Origin: Orychophragmus violaceus
Taxonomy: Eukaryota; Streptophyta; Magnoliopsida; Brassicales; Brassicaceae
Assembly (NCBI GenBank): GCA_030180135.1
Contig: CM058233.1
Location: forward strand, 63,508,500 to 63,572,499
DNA: 64,000 bases
Direction: 5' to 3'
A program made the translations under genes and the position numbers. The notes beneath the pieces are model-generated. The model had not been told where the DNA came from. It saw only the letters and a list, made by a program, of their open reading frames with translations, and made no database searches. Below, piece after piece: positions 23,964 through 35,698 of the stretch (positions are counted from its first letter, which is position 1; every line of letters starts with the position of its first letter).

Positions 23964-25406
23964 TAGGCCTGAGATTTAAAACCGAACCAAACCAAACCAG
24001 GTTTTGGAAAATTCGGTTTGGTTTAGTTTACAGATACTGAACCGATCGATAAATTTATAAATTAAATTCGATTTTTGGTTCAGGTTGGTTCGGTTCGAGA
24101 TAACCAAACGGTTAACCGTTCCCACCAATCAGCTGCGTCATTGGCCCATGCGCATAGATAATTTTTAAGCGTGCATGCGAGATTCTATATATATAGTGTA
24201 AGTGTTGAGTTTCAAAATTTCTTATAACCGATGTGGGATGCATTATACACAAACAACCTCAAATAGGCTTTATGCAATTTGGGCCTCAGAAAATTGAACT
24301 AAGAAAATAGTAGCTCACAACATTAATTAATTTCAGCAAAATATATTTGTACCCATGGAAGGCTATCCAATTTGGATCGAGAGGTCCTTCTTCCTCCAAA
24401 CAAATTATATTAGGCTTGAGACTTCGGTTCTTCGGTTCGGTTACGGTTTGGTTACTCGGTTTTTCGGGTTTTTTTTGTTTTTAAAAAACTTACCGATCGG
24501 TTTTTTTCTTCGGTTCGGTTCGGTTTCGGTTCATAAAACTTCGGTTCGCTTCGGTTCGATAATTTCGGTTCAATTTTATATTCCAAGGCTATATGTATAT
24601 TTATATATCAAACACATAAACACAAACTGACAAAAGTATATATATATGGGAAGATTGAAACTTTTATGAAAATCAAAACCGATCGACAACTACAAGTCTA
24701 CAATAATGAATAATAGGTCAGGGACTTCGGTCTTCGGTTCGGTTTTTTGGTTTTTTGGTTTTTTCTATTTTTAAAAAAACTACCAATCGGTTTTTTTCTT
24801 CGGTTCGGTTCGGTTTCGGTTCATTAAAATCTGGTTCGGTTTCGGTTCGATAATTTCGGTTCGGTTTTATATCCCAGGCCTAAATTATATTATCAGAACA
24901 TCAAAACCTGTAAAGAAAATACTGGCGTCGGCAGCTATTCTCCAAGCAAGTGAAACCCTAATCGTTGAATTTTAAGATCGGATGTTTCACTAATTCTCTA
25001 TTTCACTCTCTAGATCTGATTCTCCGTCCTCTTTTTCGATCTGATTCTTCTTTCTCTTTTTCAATCTGATTCCAAATTCTTCTTTTTCTTCTTTGTTCGA
25101 GTCTTTTTTTTTGAACAATGATTTGAGTCTTCTTTTTATGTCGATCTGATGAGTAACTCATGATACGATTTGATTCTCTACTTCTTTCCTTCCTCTCTCT
25201 CGATGGATCTGCCTCTCGTTCTTCCTCTTTTTTTTATGTCACATCGGTTAATTTTCGGTTTAAATCTCAAAATTAAAAATAACCTAAAACCGAACCGAAC
25301 CATAGTAAATTTCGGTTCATTTCGGTAAATATTTTTAAAATCGAAATAACCGATAAACCGAACTAACCGAACCGATCGGTTTGGTTTAACCGAAGTCCCA
25401 GGGCTA
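23964..25406 (-). mobile_element. hAT-like non-autonomous element (outer), CCGAA-rich
   Basis: The left end is TAGGCCTGAGATTTAAAACC; the right end, read inverted, is TAGCCCTGGGACTTCGGTT. The inner element 24411-24882 has the same two end types in the opposite order, so both belong to one family in opposite orientations. Flanking 8-mers are CAGGGTTC (23956-23963) and CGGGTTTC (25407-25414), a target duplication with two differences. Its body is degenerate CCGAACC/GGTTCGG and it encodes nothing. Without the nested copy it is about 960 bp. Confidence 0.5.
24411..24882 (+). mobile_element. hAT-like non-autonomous element (inner, nested)
   Basis: The ends are TAGGCTTGAGACTTCGG and the inverse of TAGGCCTGGGATATAAAACC. 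A perfect 8-bp target duplication, AATTATAT, flanks it (24403-24410 and 24883-24890), the size hAT transposase makes. The body is built of CGGTTCGGTT text, with the left block repeated internally around 24722. No ORF of note. Confidence 0.75.
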
Positions 25407-27277
25407 CGGGTTTCTATTGGTTTCATTTTTCAACCCAAGTGTATATTCAGCTATGTTGTCATTAATACATCTAGAGATCGCTAATATTATAATTCAGAGA
25501 ATCTATTATTTTTTCTTTAACTATTTTTTGCATCAAAATTTATTTTTGTGTATTTTTTGTTTCGTTTTTGTCACCTCGCTTTTAATCTAAGTCAAAGTAG
25601 GCCGGATATTTCGGTTTTCTTGTGTAATTCTGAAATCCGACAAGTTATGATTTACAAGCAAAAACTCTCAACCTCGTATCCTAGCCCTTTTAGCAAGGAT
25701 GTCGGCAATTATATTGTCACTACGGCCAAAATAGACCAGACTAAAATACAAAAATTTCTCTCTAATAGTGGCGACGATATCCAAATCTAAAATAAAGACC
25801 GACCAGTCCATCGGATATTCAATCATATTTAGGAGGTTCACATAGTCGGTTTGATTCTAATACTGAGAATACCCTTGTCACGAGACTCTCCATAGCCCAA
25901 ATGAATTCGTCCAATTATGAAGCGATGATAGGCTTCTTCTGCACCCCTTCTTCTGTATTTTTTTATTTTATTTTATGAACCGAACCAACAATAATTTTAT
26001 AATGAATCAAGCTCTAACTTCAAACCGAACCAACAAAAAACCCGACCAAGACGCTACATACAACCGGGTGGCCGCTGGCGAATAGATGCATGCACCACAA
26101 ATCGGAGCTCCACTGTTGCATTGATTACCAGAGAAATCGAATACTAACGTCAAAGACAGAAATTCGGAAACCTCTACCACTGTCTAAGCGTATATACATA
26201 AGTTTTTTGCCATCGTGCAAGAACCACACAAAAAGAAGACGAAACATGACTATCACCTAAAGCAGAGGCACATGACCACTGTCGGTTACCTGAAAATTTA
26301 CCGACAAAGGGCCATACGAGAACACAATACCAACATTCGTCAAAGAGGAATCTTCCACTATCAAGACAAACGCGCCAAAGGAGGGAAAAATGACCAAATT
26401 GATGGAGAAGACTCTGAAAATCCGGCAGAGAGTCCACCGTCCTTAAGAAGCACCACCAGACGAAAGAGGAATCCGAAAGGACTTCCGCTGACAGTCCACT
26501 CACCGACACACCACAAAAATGAGTTCATATCTGTCTAATCACGCCACGCCGAGCATGCAACCAAAAACCACCACAAGAAGGACACCAGAAAAAGAGAGAA
26601 ACAACTGAACATTGAAATCAGCCTTACATAATCAGGAAAGGTCGAAACCCCACCTCCACCACACTACCAACTGTGACAAAGGCAATGAAACAACAAAAGA
26701 ACTGGTTTTCCGAAAAGATGGAGAAAAAACCATGAATGAAGTACACGGCCGAACAAAAGACCACCAAATCTCTATAACCAGTGACAAAAAGACGTCGACG
26801 AAGAACCTTAAGATAAAATGGAAGGCAGCAGATGTTTAAGCGAACTCAGAAAATGGGAAGGGAGAGAAAATGCAACGCTTAGGCATATAACAACATAATC
26901 TGTAGTTTTCAATTTCACTATAGTCATTATATATGGATATATTTAATTCATAATTAAATATTTAAATTATACAATTCGAGATACCGTGAGCCAATATGAA
27001 CCACATTAAATTTATTGTTTCTGGAAACGTAAAAAAATCTTATTTAGAGCTCAATACATTGCAATTCGCACAACTCTTGAATTAATTTTGGCTTGTAATA
27101 GGATAATACTATAAATTGAAGGACCGTCTTTGCATGTAATCAATACTATAGTGAGAGAAGTGTCTTTCCTGGTGTTGACACATCAACACCATTATTATAT
27201 GAGAGTGTGAAAGCTCAGATTAATGAAAAAACACTCAAACCAATCAGAACAAAACGTTTGTCCACATCATTTACCAT
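25407..27277. other. Intergenic, no supported gene
   Basis: ORFs at 25548-25790, 26174-26509 (minus), 26215-26538 and 26612-26839 lack known motifs, and those near 26200 overlap on opposite strands. The AC-rich stretch 26030-26870 looks like one block of foreign or repeat origin, but I cannot name it. The last ~100 bases may hold the promoter of the broken J-domain gene. Confidence 0.4.
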
Positions 27278-27779
27278 ATGTGTAAACTTAACATTCTTTT
27301 TGATTCATCAGCTTCTTCATCGTTTCAATTAAAGAACAACAGAAGAAAGAAAACAAAGATGCTAAAAATGAAAGGATTCATCTGTTCTTCGTCTTCAGTA
27401 ATGGATCCGTACATAACTCTTATGATCAGACCCGATTCATCTGAATACGAGGTTAAGAAAGCTTTTAGATAACTCGCCAAAAAAGTTTGACTTTTTATGC
27501 TCAATAATTTAGATCTGTTGTACCTTTGTTGCGAAAGATTCGATTTTTCATTGATTTGGTTATTAAGGTTTCTCAAATTTGATATCTTTCTGATCGATTT
27601 GAGTAGTATCATCCTGATGTTTGTAGAGGAAGCAATTGTGGGGTACAGTTCTAGACAATCAACGAAGCTTACGATGTAAGTGTGTGTTTATGAAGACATC
27701 TAAGATTAATTTGTTTGATTATAAAATTGATCTCATTTTTGTTTACTCATTACAAGAAAACATGCATCTTGGAACGTCT

Positions 27780-28250
27780 GTTTTAGTCCTAATATCGTCG
27801 TAAAAGGCCTTTTGGGATGGATTTATGACGAACGACGTTTCGTCATTAATCGTTCGACTTTAAAAAAATATTCGACGTAAATTCGTCGTAAAATTACGTC
27901 GATGAATGTTTCGTCGTAAATTCGATGTAACATATTTCATCGTAAAATCAATGTAACATTTACATCGAATTTACAACGAACATTTTCGTCCATGAATCGT
28001 TGCTAATAAGATGTAAAATTTACATCGATTTTACATCTTATTAAATTATAAAATGAGTTTAAAAAAAAACATTAGCATTAAATCGACGTTAATGTTTTCA
28101 TCGTAAAAGCGACGTTAAACATAACACCGTTAATTCGACATTAAGGTGTACGTCGATTTAATGACGAGAAAATTAACGTCGATTTATGTTTTACGTCAAT
28201 TTTACGACGAAAACATTAACGTCGATTTATCGGCATTTATAAACAAATTA
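27780..28250. repeat. Left subterminal array (TCGACGTAAA type)
   Basis: CGTCG, TCGTAAA and TACGTCGATTTA variants recur in both orientations at 15-30 bp spacing. A matching array lies at about 34930-35030 and 35700-35770 at the other end. These are probable transposase-binding sites, with a different core from the AGTCGC array at 14100-22554. Confidence 0.7.
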
Positions 28251-28712
28251 TCTTTTTATTAATTTATAATTTGATTTTAATATAAAAATATTTTCAATAA
28301 AACCAAAATATTTATATAAAATAAAATATTTTAGATACCCAAAATATAATAATATAATACATTATCTAAACTACGGTTCTTAAACATTTCTAATTATCTA
28401 AACTACCTAATTATTTATCTAAACAATTGAAAAATTAAATTTTTTTACAAAAAAGACAATTACCTCGAATTTCTGATGAATTAGGGGGTATTTGAAAACC
28501 TTTCTACGAGAGAAGTGAGGGAGAGAGTTTTCGCCGTTTGCGAAAATGAGAGGAAGGCTCGGTATATATAGAATTTGATGTACTCGCTAAATCGTCCCAA
28601 TTTTAGGACGAATTTGCGAGGATAGAGGCAATTCTCCGAAAATCACTCAAATTCTCCCGCTCGTTGCACCAAATAAATCGACATATAATTGTTGTAAATT
28701 TACGACGATTTT

Positions 28713-29000
28713 ACGTTGAATCGTATAAATCGCCGTAAAATTATTATTAAAAAACAAAAAACAAAAATACTTATTTCATTATTTCATTACTTCAAAATTT
28801 TTTTTATTGAATGTGAACTTTATTTATTAACAAAAAATGGGTTACAAAATTGGTTAAAGCTTGTTAGCTTAACCCCAACAAAGAAAAGAGTCTGACATTT
28901 AAATTTGAGAGGAAAAACAGAGCATGTCCCCATAACAGGTACTCAAGTAGAGCTTAAATCATTTCCACTATGTCAATCCATCTTTCCTTTAGGGAGTTTC
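28713..29000. repeat. Direct duplication, left copy (with LINE 3' end)
   Basis: It runs from 'acgttgaatcgtataaatcg' to 'agggagtttc' and matches 32067-32357 almost base for base (288 against 291 bp). It contains host CACTA sequence and then the A-rich 3' end plus the last ~200 bp of the LINE. The Copia LTR starts at the next base. Confidence 0.9.
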
Positions 29001-29391
29001 TGTTGTAAAAGCTCGAGTGAACCCTAGAAGATATAATGTTTTGCGGAATACTTAGAGAGAAACGATATTGAGGCAAATACCCTTTTGTATAGGGTTTCTA
29101 TATTTCGTGTGTGTTAATATTTACAAACCCTTAGACCCCTTTATATACTGCCCCAAAAAACCCGATACAATAGACAATAGAAAGTCCTAACGAGATCTTT
29201 TCATTCTCTCGATACAAGGGGAAACTAAAACCGCCATAGTGTACCGTCCCGCGGGGGGCTGCGCCCCTCGCATCCCCCAGATGTCATCTTCTGTCAGGCC
29301 CGTGACCTACTGATCTCTACTGACATTCCTTTGCTCACTCAAGAAAGGCCCCTTTGCAGTACCTTGAGATTTTAATCACCTTAGGATAACA
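29001..29391 (-). repeat. Copia 3' LTR
   Basis: 391 bp with TG..CA ends. It adjoins the purine-rich tract at 29392-29405 (minus strand), which follows the RNase H stop by about 60 bases. No partner LTR is present. Confidence 0.7.
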
Positions 29392-29467
29392 AACTCCACC
29401 TTGACGAAAAATCTCAACAATGTCACCTTCTGACTTTCCTAATCATTTGAGGGGTCACCATCTTTCT

Positions 29468-31125
29468 CTAGCACCGGAAGATCTGGAGTAGCTCAAGACA
29501 ATGTCTGAACTTCCCCGTAGGAACCGGCTTGGTCAACATGTCAGCTGCATTCTCCAACGTAGACACCTTCTGCAATAAGATCTCTCCAGAAGCTTCTAAC
29601 TCCCTGATTTTATGAAACCTAATAGCGATGTGCTTCGTCCTTGCATGATACACTTGATTCTTTGCCAGATACAGCGCACTCTGGCTATCACAGTGTAGCT
29701 GAACTGCACCTTGCTCAACTCCCAACTCCGCCACAAGTCCTCGCACCCAAAGTGCCTCCTTAGCTGCCTCACCCATTGCCATATACTCAGCTTCCGTGGT
29801 TGACATAGCTACAACAGACTGTAACACGGATCTCCAGCAAATAGGTCCTCCTGATAGTGTAAACACATATCCCATAGTGGACCTTCTATTGTCTAGATCA
29901 CCACCGTAATCTGAATCAACAAACCCCACAACTGATGCACTCTCCTGACCGCCAAACATAATCCCACAGTTAGCAGAACCCTTCAAATACATGAGTATCC
30001 ATTTCACTGCTTCCCAATGATCTCTTCCAGGATTCGACATGTACTTACTAACTTGACTAACTGCTTGAGCCAAATCAGGCCTAGTGCAAACCATAGCATA
30101 CATTAGGCAACCAACCGCACTTGCATAAGGAACTTGTGCCATATCTTTGATGTCTTCAATGGACTTAGGACACTGCTTCGCTGAGAGATTGAAGTGATTC
30201 GCCAAAGGTGTAAAAACTGTCCTTGCTTCCGACATGTCAAAGAGTTCTACCACCTTCTCTATGTAGCTCTTTTGAGAAATCCATAACCTCTTAGAGCTCC
30301 TCTCTCTGCGAATCTCCATCCCAAGGATCTTCTTTGCAGCACCAAGATCCTTCATTTCAAACTCTTTTCCCAGTAGTCCTTTCAACTCAGCAATATCATT
30401 CATATCGCTCGCAACAATAAGCATATCATCAACGTATAGCAGAAGGAATATGGGAGAATGTCATCAAGGTACCTTGTGTAAACGCAGCAATCATACTCAC
30501 ATCTTTGGTAGCCAATTTCCAGCATATAAGAGTCAAAACGTTTGTACCATTGTCTTGGAGCTTGCTTCAATCCGTATAAGGACTTCTTCAACTTACACAC
30601 AAGCTTCTCCTCACCTGGCTTTACAAACCCCTCAGGCTGCTCCATATAGATTTCTTCTTTCAAATTTCCATGAAGAAACGCAGTCTTCACATCCATCTGT
30701 TCAAGATGATAATCCCATACCGCTACCAATGCTAACACAACTCGTATGGAAGTGTGTCTAACCACAGGTGAAAAAATCTCGTCATAATCCACCCCTTTCT
30801 TCTGTGAGTATCCTTTTGCCACCAACCTTGCCTTGAACCTTGATACTTCTTTTTCAGAGATTCCTGGTTTTACCTTGAAAACCCATTTGCATCTAACCGC
30901 CTTCTTTCCTTTAGGTAAAGGAACAAGATCCCATGTATGATTCTTGTCAAGACTCTCGATTTCCTCTGTTGCAGCTTCCAGCCATTGCTCTTTCTCCTGG
31001 CTACTAATAGCCTCTCGAAAATTGGCTGGATCATCAGTACCAACAACCAAGGCATAGTTCACCATGTCTTCAAAACCGAATCTTACTGGTGGTTTGGAAA
31101 CTCTCTTTTCTCTGTTAGGTACCAA
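29468..31125 (-). pseudogene. Copia reverse transcriptase and RNase H
   Basis: The minus ORF 30400-31125 begins the RT: 'HTWDLVPLPKGKK', 'CKWVFKVK', 'RLVAKGYSQ', 'VKTAFLHGNL' and 'KSLYGLKQAPRQWY'. The frame then breaks near the YVDD active site, where '30400-30470' reads in the wrong frame. ORF 29468-30424 resumes with 'LIVASDMNDI' and continues with 'DMAQVPYASAVGCLMYAM' and the RNase H domain, including 'FVDSDYGGDLDNRRS', 'STTEAEYMAM' and 'TKHIAIRFHKIRE'. One or two indels would account for the break. Order and motifs are diagnostic for Ty1/Copia. Confidence 0.88.
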
Positions 31126-32066
31126 ACTTTCCTCTGCTTTCTTTTTAACACGTTTTTTTCCACCTCAGGCTGCTCATCACTCTCTGCTGCTGGTCTATCT
31201 TCAATAGACTCCTCCTGAATTTCCCTAGAATCCGTGCTAGTCTCAATGGTTACAGGCACTTGTTCTGACCTCGCCTGCTGCACCATATACTGCTCATCGA
31301 AAACCACATCTCGACTAAACACCCTCTTCTTATCTTCAGGATCCCATAACTTGAAGCCCTTCACACCTTTCTCAAAACCCAGAAAGATGCACTTCTTTGA
31401 CTTAGAATCAAGCTTTGATCTTTCGTCACCCAGAATAAGCATATAAGCTGGACATCCGAAAATCTTCAAGTTTGAAAGATCAACATCTTTCCCAGACCAA
31501 ATTTCTTCAGTTATCTTTCCTTCCAAGGAACTCCTTGGCGATCTATTGATGAGATAGACCGCCATGTTTACTGCCTCTGCCCAGAACCGTTTTGAGAGCC
31601 CTGCATTCAACCTCAAACACCTAGCCTTCTCTGCAACTGAACGGTTCATCCTTTCACTGACACCGTTCTGCTGTGGTGTTTTCCGCACTGTGAAGTGCCT
31701 CTGAATACCATGCTCCTCACAAAACTTCTGGAACGCTCCATCAGTATACTCCGTGCCATTATCCGATCTCAGATACTTTACCCTTCTTCATGTCTGGTTT
31801 TCAACTTCAGCCTTCCAAATCTTGAACTTTTCGAATACTTCAGATTTCTGCCTCATGAAGTACACCCAGACTTTCCTGGAGAAGTCATCGATGAACAAAA
31901 CAAAGTATCTAGATCCTCCCAATGACTGTTCCCGAGTTGGCCCCCACACATCAGAATGGACATAGTCTAGAAGACCTTTTGTCGTGTGTTGCCCTGTCTT
32001 GAACGAAACTTTGATCTGCTTTCCCATCACACGGAATTTGCAGAATTCCATCTTGCAGCTCTTCAA
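31083..32066 (-). pseudogene. Copia integrase, partial
   Basis: ORF 31788-32111 (minus) starts in sequence beyond the element and enters it with 'VSFKTGQHTTKGLLDYVHSD', including the first catalytic Asp region 'HSDVWGP', then 'FVLFIDDFSRKVWVYF'. A frame change near 31690-31790 covers the second Asp. ORF 31083-31688 continues with 'TPQQNGVSERMNR' (third acidic residue) and 'GCPAYMLI', then the linker. The zinc-finger head (HHCC) is cut off by the truncation at 32066. Confidence 0.85.
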
Positions 32067-32357
32067 ACGTTGAATCGTATAAATCGCCGTAAAATTATTA
32101 TTAAAAAACAAAAAAACAAAAATACTTATTTCATTATTTCATTACTTCAAATTTTTTTTTTTGTTGAATGTGAACTTTATTTATTAACAAAAAATGGGTT
32201 ACAAAATGGGTTAAAGCTTGTTAGCTTAACCCCAACAAAGAAAAGAGTCTGACATTTAAATTTGAGAGGAAAAACAGAGCATGTCCCCATAACAGGTACT
32301 CAAGTAGAGCTTAAATCATTTCCACTATGTCAATCCATCTTTCCTTTAGGGAGTTTC
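32067..32357. repeat. Direct duplication, right copy
   Basis: Partner of 28713-29000. Here the LINE continues uninterrupted past 'gggagtttc' into 'cttcttcaccag', so this copy represents the site without the Copia insertion. Confidence 0.9.
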
Positions 32358-33215
32358 CTTCTTCACCAGAATGTTGCAGAGCTGTAAGCCTATTGTGAAC
32401 TTCCTTACTGATCATGTGCACTAGAGTAGTGACATGAGTGTGATGCTGCTGGTGACGCCGTCCATTACGCTCCCGCCAAATCTAGTATACGACCGCTTGG
32501 AAGATCATTTTTACGAGAATAGCATCGGTTTTTTGCAGCCGGTTTCTAATCAGGGAGTTGATGCTGATATTCCAATCTGGATTCATTATTGCGCCCATCA
32601 ATTTAGTTGCTAGAGACGTCCAGACTGTGTAAGTATATGGACAAGGTAAGGAATAAGTAATCTCGGGTTTCGTTTTGTTCGCCACAGAACATACAAGACA
32701 GAATGACGCCCCACTGCCTCGTATGATCACCTGTGGAGAGACGATCACAGACAACTAGCCAAAGAATAAACGCCTGTCGAGGGATCACTTGATGAAACAA
32801 GACAATCTTGTACCATGGGACTCAATCGCAATGGGTCCTAATGAGCTGCCAAGTTTTCTTAGTAATGAATCTGTTTTCATAACAGTCATCTCCTTGGTTC
32901 CACAGGGGGACATCTGCTTCTTGATCCTGCTGTGGTGGAGGAATGCTGCGAATCAGTCTCGATACTTCCTGAGCCTGCAACCCTCTTACTCTGCATAATT
33001 GTCGGCCATTAGAGTTCACAACATCTGCAACTTTGGCATTAATGTCAAACTGTCTAATGCCATCTTCTCCTGTCAGTCCGATCAGTGAGTCATTCTCAAT
33101 CCATTTATCATACCAGAATTAGAAGAGCCATTATTAACCTTCATTCGAATCATCTCAGTAGCTACATGCCGGAGACGGAGAAGTTTCCTCGAGACCCAAG
33201 ACCCTCTGTTTGTTT
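32155..33215 (-). mobile_element. 5'-truncated LINE with poly(A) and target duplication
   Basis: On the minus strand the element ends in an A run (plus-strand T run at about 32151-32161). The flanking direct repeat TTTCATTACTTCAAA occurs on both sides, at about 32139-32153 and 33215-33229 (one mismatch in the first base). The coding part, in several frames (32482-33019), matches the reverse-transcriptase zinc-binding region (zf-RVT) of plant L1 LINEs: 'IPRQAFILWLVVCDRLSTGD', 'CMFCGEQNETRDYLF', and then the 'KERWIDIVE' tail. The RT and endonuclease are missing. Confidence 0.8.
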
Positions 33216-33490
33216 TCATTACTTCAAATTAAACAACATACATATTTATTTAGAACATAGATTCAATATGTTTATGATAATTTTATTCTTCGCCAGATTC
33301 AACATCGAAAACAAATACATTTATTCACCGTGGTGAATCCAAACAAAATAGTTTACCATATATTCTTTACTCATTAAGTGACGCCAAACCTTATCGTTTT
33401 TGATTAGTTTTGTATTCATGCAAGCCCGGCAAGGATATAACATTTTCCCGTTGGTTTGATTTGCTTGATTCATGAATATAGGGTTTAGGG
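33216..33490 (-). pseudogene. Duplicated TNPD N-terminal fragment, copy 2
   Basis: It is about 270 bp and matches 33672-33935 with scattered differences, starting at 'cattacttcaaattaaacaac' and ending at 'gcttgat(t/c)catgaa'. The minus strand encodes a degenerate version of the transposase-associated Cys motif. The LINE inserted at the edge of this copy. Confidence 0.7.
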
Positions 33491-33778
33491 TTTTGTGGGT
33501 TGTAAATTGTCGTTAAATTACATTGTATTCACAATGATTCAACGTATTAGGAAAAATATACGATTCTACGTAAAATCGTCGTAAATTTACAATGATTTTA
33601 AGTCGAATCGTATAAATCGATGTAATTTTTTTTTTTAAATAAAACAAAATACAAAAATAATTATTCATTACTTCATTACTTCAAATTAAACAACATACAA
33701 ATTTTATTTAGAACATATATTCAATATGTTTATGATTATTTTATTCTTCGCCAGATTCAACACCGAAAACAAATACAT

Positions 33779-34024
33779 TTATTCACCATGGTGAATCCAA
33801 ACAAAATAGTTTACTGTAAATCCTTTACTCATTAAGTGACGCCAAACCTTATCGTTTTTTATTAGATTTGTATTCATGCAAGCCCGGCAAGAACATAACA
33901 TTTTCCCGTTGGTTTGATTTGCTTGATCCATGAAACTTTTCACTCCGGTATGAAACTCTTTGGTCACCAATCCTTCCACATCTTTATGTTGATACATCCA
34001 ACGGCGTTGCTCGTTTATCGCCAC
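33779..34024 (-). pseudogene. CACTA transposase N-terminus (Transposase-associated domain)
   Basis: An 81-codon ORF on the minus strand, from 'RRWMYQHKDVEG' through the Cys motif 'MLCSCRACMN' to 'FTVNYFVWIHHGE'. This matches the first 90 residues of TNP2-type transposases, such as the one at 14657 ('EWMYQRIDQ', 'FFCPCKFC', 'YYIWYKHGE'). The rest of the gene does not follow; instead a second copy of this end and a LINE do. Confidence 0.8.
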
Positions 34025-34329
34025 TTTTTAATAGAAATTTATAAAAAATATTTGGGATAGCTGTAAATTTTCTTTGGGTGAGGGGGGTATTTATAGGGAT
34101 GAGGAGAGAATCAAAACAATATGCCATTGAGTATGCATTATTTGTTTTTTAAATAATAATAACAATTTACGTCATTTTTTTAGAAAATAGAATTAATCTA
34201 AACTATAAGTAAAAAAAATTGCAAAAAGCACCTATTCTATTAAACAAATTGCAAAAACACTTACTATTTAGAAAATAGATTCGAGTCATTTTGATCAGAC
34301 TCAACATCGTCATCATCGTTAGATTACAT

Positions 34330-34914
34330 TTTTTCTGACTGGCCTACTTCTTTGGTATCATCCCGGAGATGATCAACTTGCCGATTACGAGGATCTATAA
34401 GTAAAATGTCGTATATACTCTCGTTGGGCGTGGTAACAAATTCACATCAATCTGGTTTCAATTGCGGCATTTCATCCACTCCGATTATACGACCTCTAGG
34501 TGCAACTTTTATAACTGACAACCATCGGATCCCAGATGTTCGAGTACGTAGATACGAGAGAAATGTGACTTGCTCTGCTTGCGAGGCTAATATAAACGGC
34601 TCAAATTTGTTGTAACGTCTTGTTGCATTAACGTCCACAACTCCAAATTTGTTAACTCAAACTCCTCGTCCATCAATATGATCGAAACAATCACATTTGA
34701 AGAGGACGGTTTTCAAGTTAATCAATCCCGGATACTCAATCTCGATTATTTCTTTCAGAACTCCATAAAAATCTGTCTCGCCTCTAACACATACACCATA
34801 GTTTGTAGCCGCACATTGTTGGCCATACTTGTATATGTGAAAAACATAACCGCGTGCGAAATACATTGGTGCGGTTGTTATCTGAGCAAGGGGACCCAAA
34901 AGCAATTCGGGCAA
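34330..34914 (-). pseudogene. CACTA transposase C-terminus (DUF4216 region)
   Basis: Minus ORF 34657-34914 reads 'MYFARGYVFHIYKYG', 'TNYGVCVRGETDFYG' and 'LKEIIEIEYPGLINLK', matching exon 5 of the transposase at 17680-18070. ORF 34447-34638 continues with 'RRYNKFEPFILASQAEQVTF' and then a 'WLSVIKVAPRG' segment. An acidic tail runs on to about 34330. On the minus strand it lies upstream of the N-terminal fragment at 34024, so the order is reversed relative to an intact gene. Confidence 0.8.
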
Positions 34915-35028
34915 CCATGGCGGATATCGTGGATTCGATGTAAATTCGCCGTTTGTTGAAATATATTGGATGTTAATTCGTCGTAAATTAACATCGACTT
35001 TACGATGAAATGTTGTTCGTTGTAAAAT

Positions 35029-35255
35029 CTAGGCGTAGGCATTTTTATCCGGACCCGAGGACCCGACCCGGAACCGACCCGAATAAGGCAGGTTCAGGTT
35101 AGAACCTAGTTTAGTCATTTTAACCTGTTGGGTCCAGATGTTGAAGACCCGCGGGTACAGGTTCGGGTATTACCCACAGGTCTTTCGGGTACCCATATAA
35201 ACCTGTATAAATATATAAATATATATATATATATTAATAATATATATGTATATAT

Positions 35256-35317
<62 letters not shown>

Positions 35318-35698
35318 TATTTTAATAACATGTTCCAAACTTGTAGCCAACCTGTTCCGAACCTGTTCTCAGCCTGTTCCGAACCTGTTCCGAATCTGTT
35401 TCGAATTTGTTTCTAACCTGTTCCGAACCTGCTCGAACCTGTAACCGAACATGTATCTGAACCTGTTCAAACCTGTTCAAACTTGTATCCGAACTTGAAC
35501 CGATTAGTATCCGAATAAAAACGGGTATTGGCAGGTAAGCTAACCTAAGACCCGACATGGACCCGGCAGTACCCGACCTGAACCCGACCTGAAACTAACA
35601 GGTCCTTAAATGGGTCCTTCATTTCTTCTACACGGTGGACCCGGACCCGACCGAGACCCGACCCGAACCCGACCCGAGGACCCGAATGCCCAGGCCTA
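35029..35698. mobile_element. hAT-like non-autonomous element, GACCCG-rich
   Basis: A perfect 8-bp target duplication, GTAAAATC, flanks it (35021-35028 and 35699-35706). The ends are TAGGCGTAGGCATT and the inverse TAGGCCTGGGCATT (12 of 14 identical). The body is GGACCCGACCC-rich, then has a TA microsatellite, then a degenerate 'gaacctgttcc' array. No coding sequence. It interrupts the right subterminal array of the CACTA-like element. Confidence 0.8.
35205..35315. repeat. (TA)n microsatellite
   Basis: About 110 bp of nearly pure TA with small interruptions. It lies in the middle of the hAT-like element and gives a spurious I/Y-rich ORF. Confidence 0.9.

Larger units (their letters stand above)
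29001..32066 (-). mobile_element. Ty1/Copia retrotransposon, 5'-truncated
   Basis: The 3' LTR is 29001-29391 (TGTTGTAAAAG...GGATAACA on the plus strand). A polypurine-type AAGGTGGAG lies next to it on the minus strand. Coding order on the minus strand is integrase, RT, RNase H, as in Copia. The element ends abruptly at 32066, inside the gag-pre-integrase region. The 5' LTR, primer site, gag and protease are missing. Confidence 0.88.

Noticed and set aside
26174..26538. Overlapping ORFs on both strands
   Set aside because: No recognisable domain on either strand; composition of the AC-rich block explains them.
35128..35316. ORF rich in I and Y
   Set aside because: Reads through a TA microsatellite in a hAT-like element.
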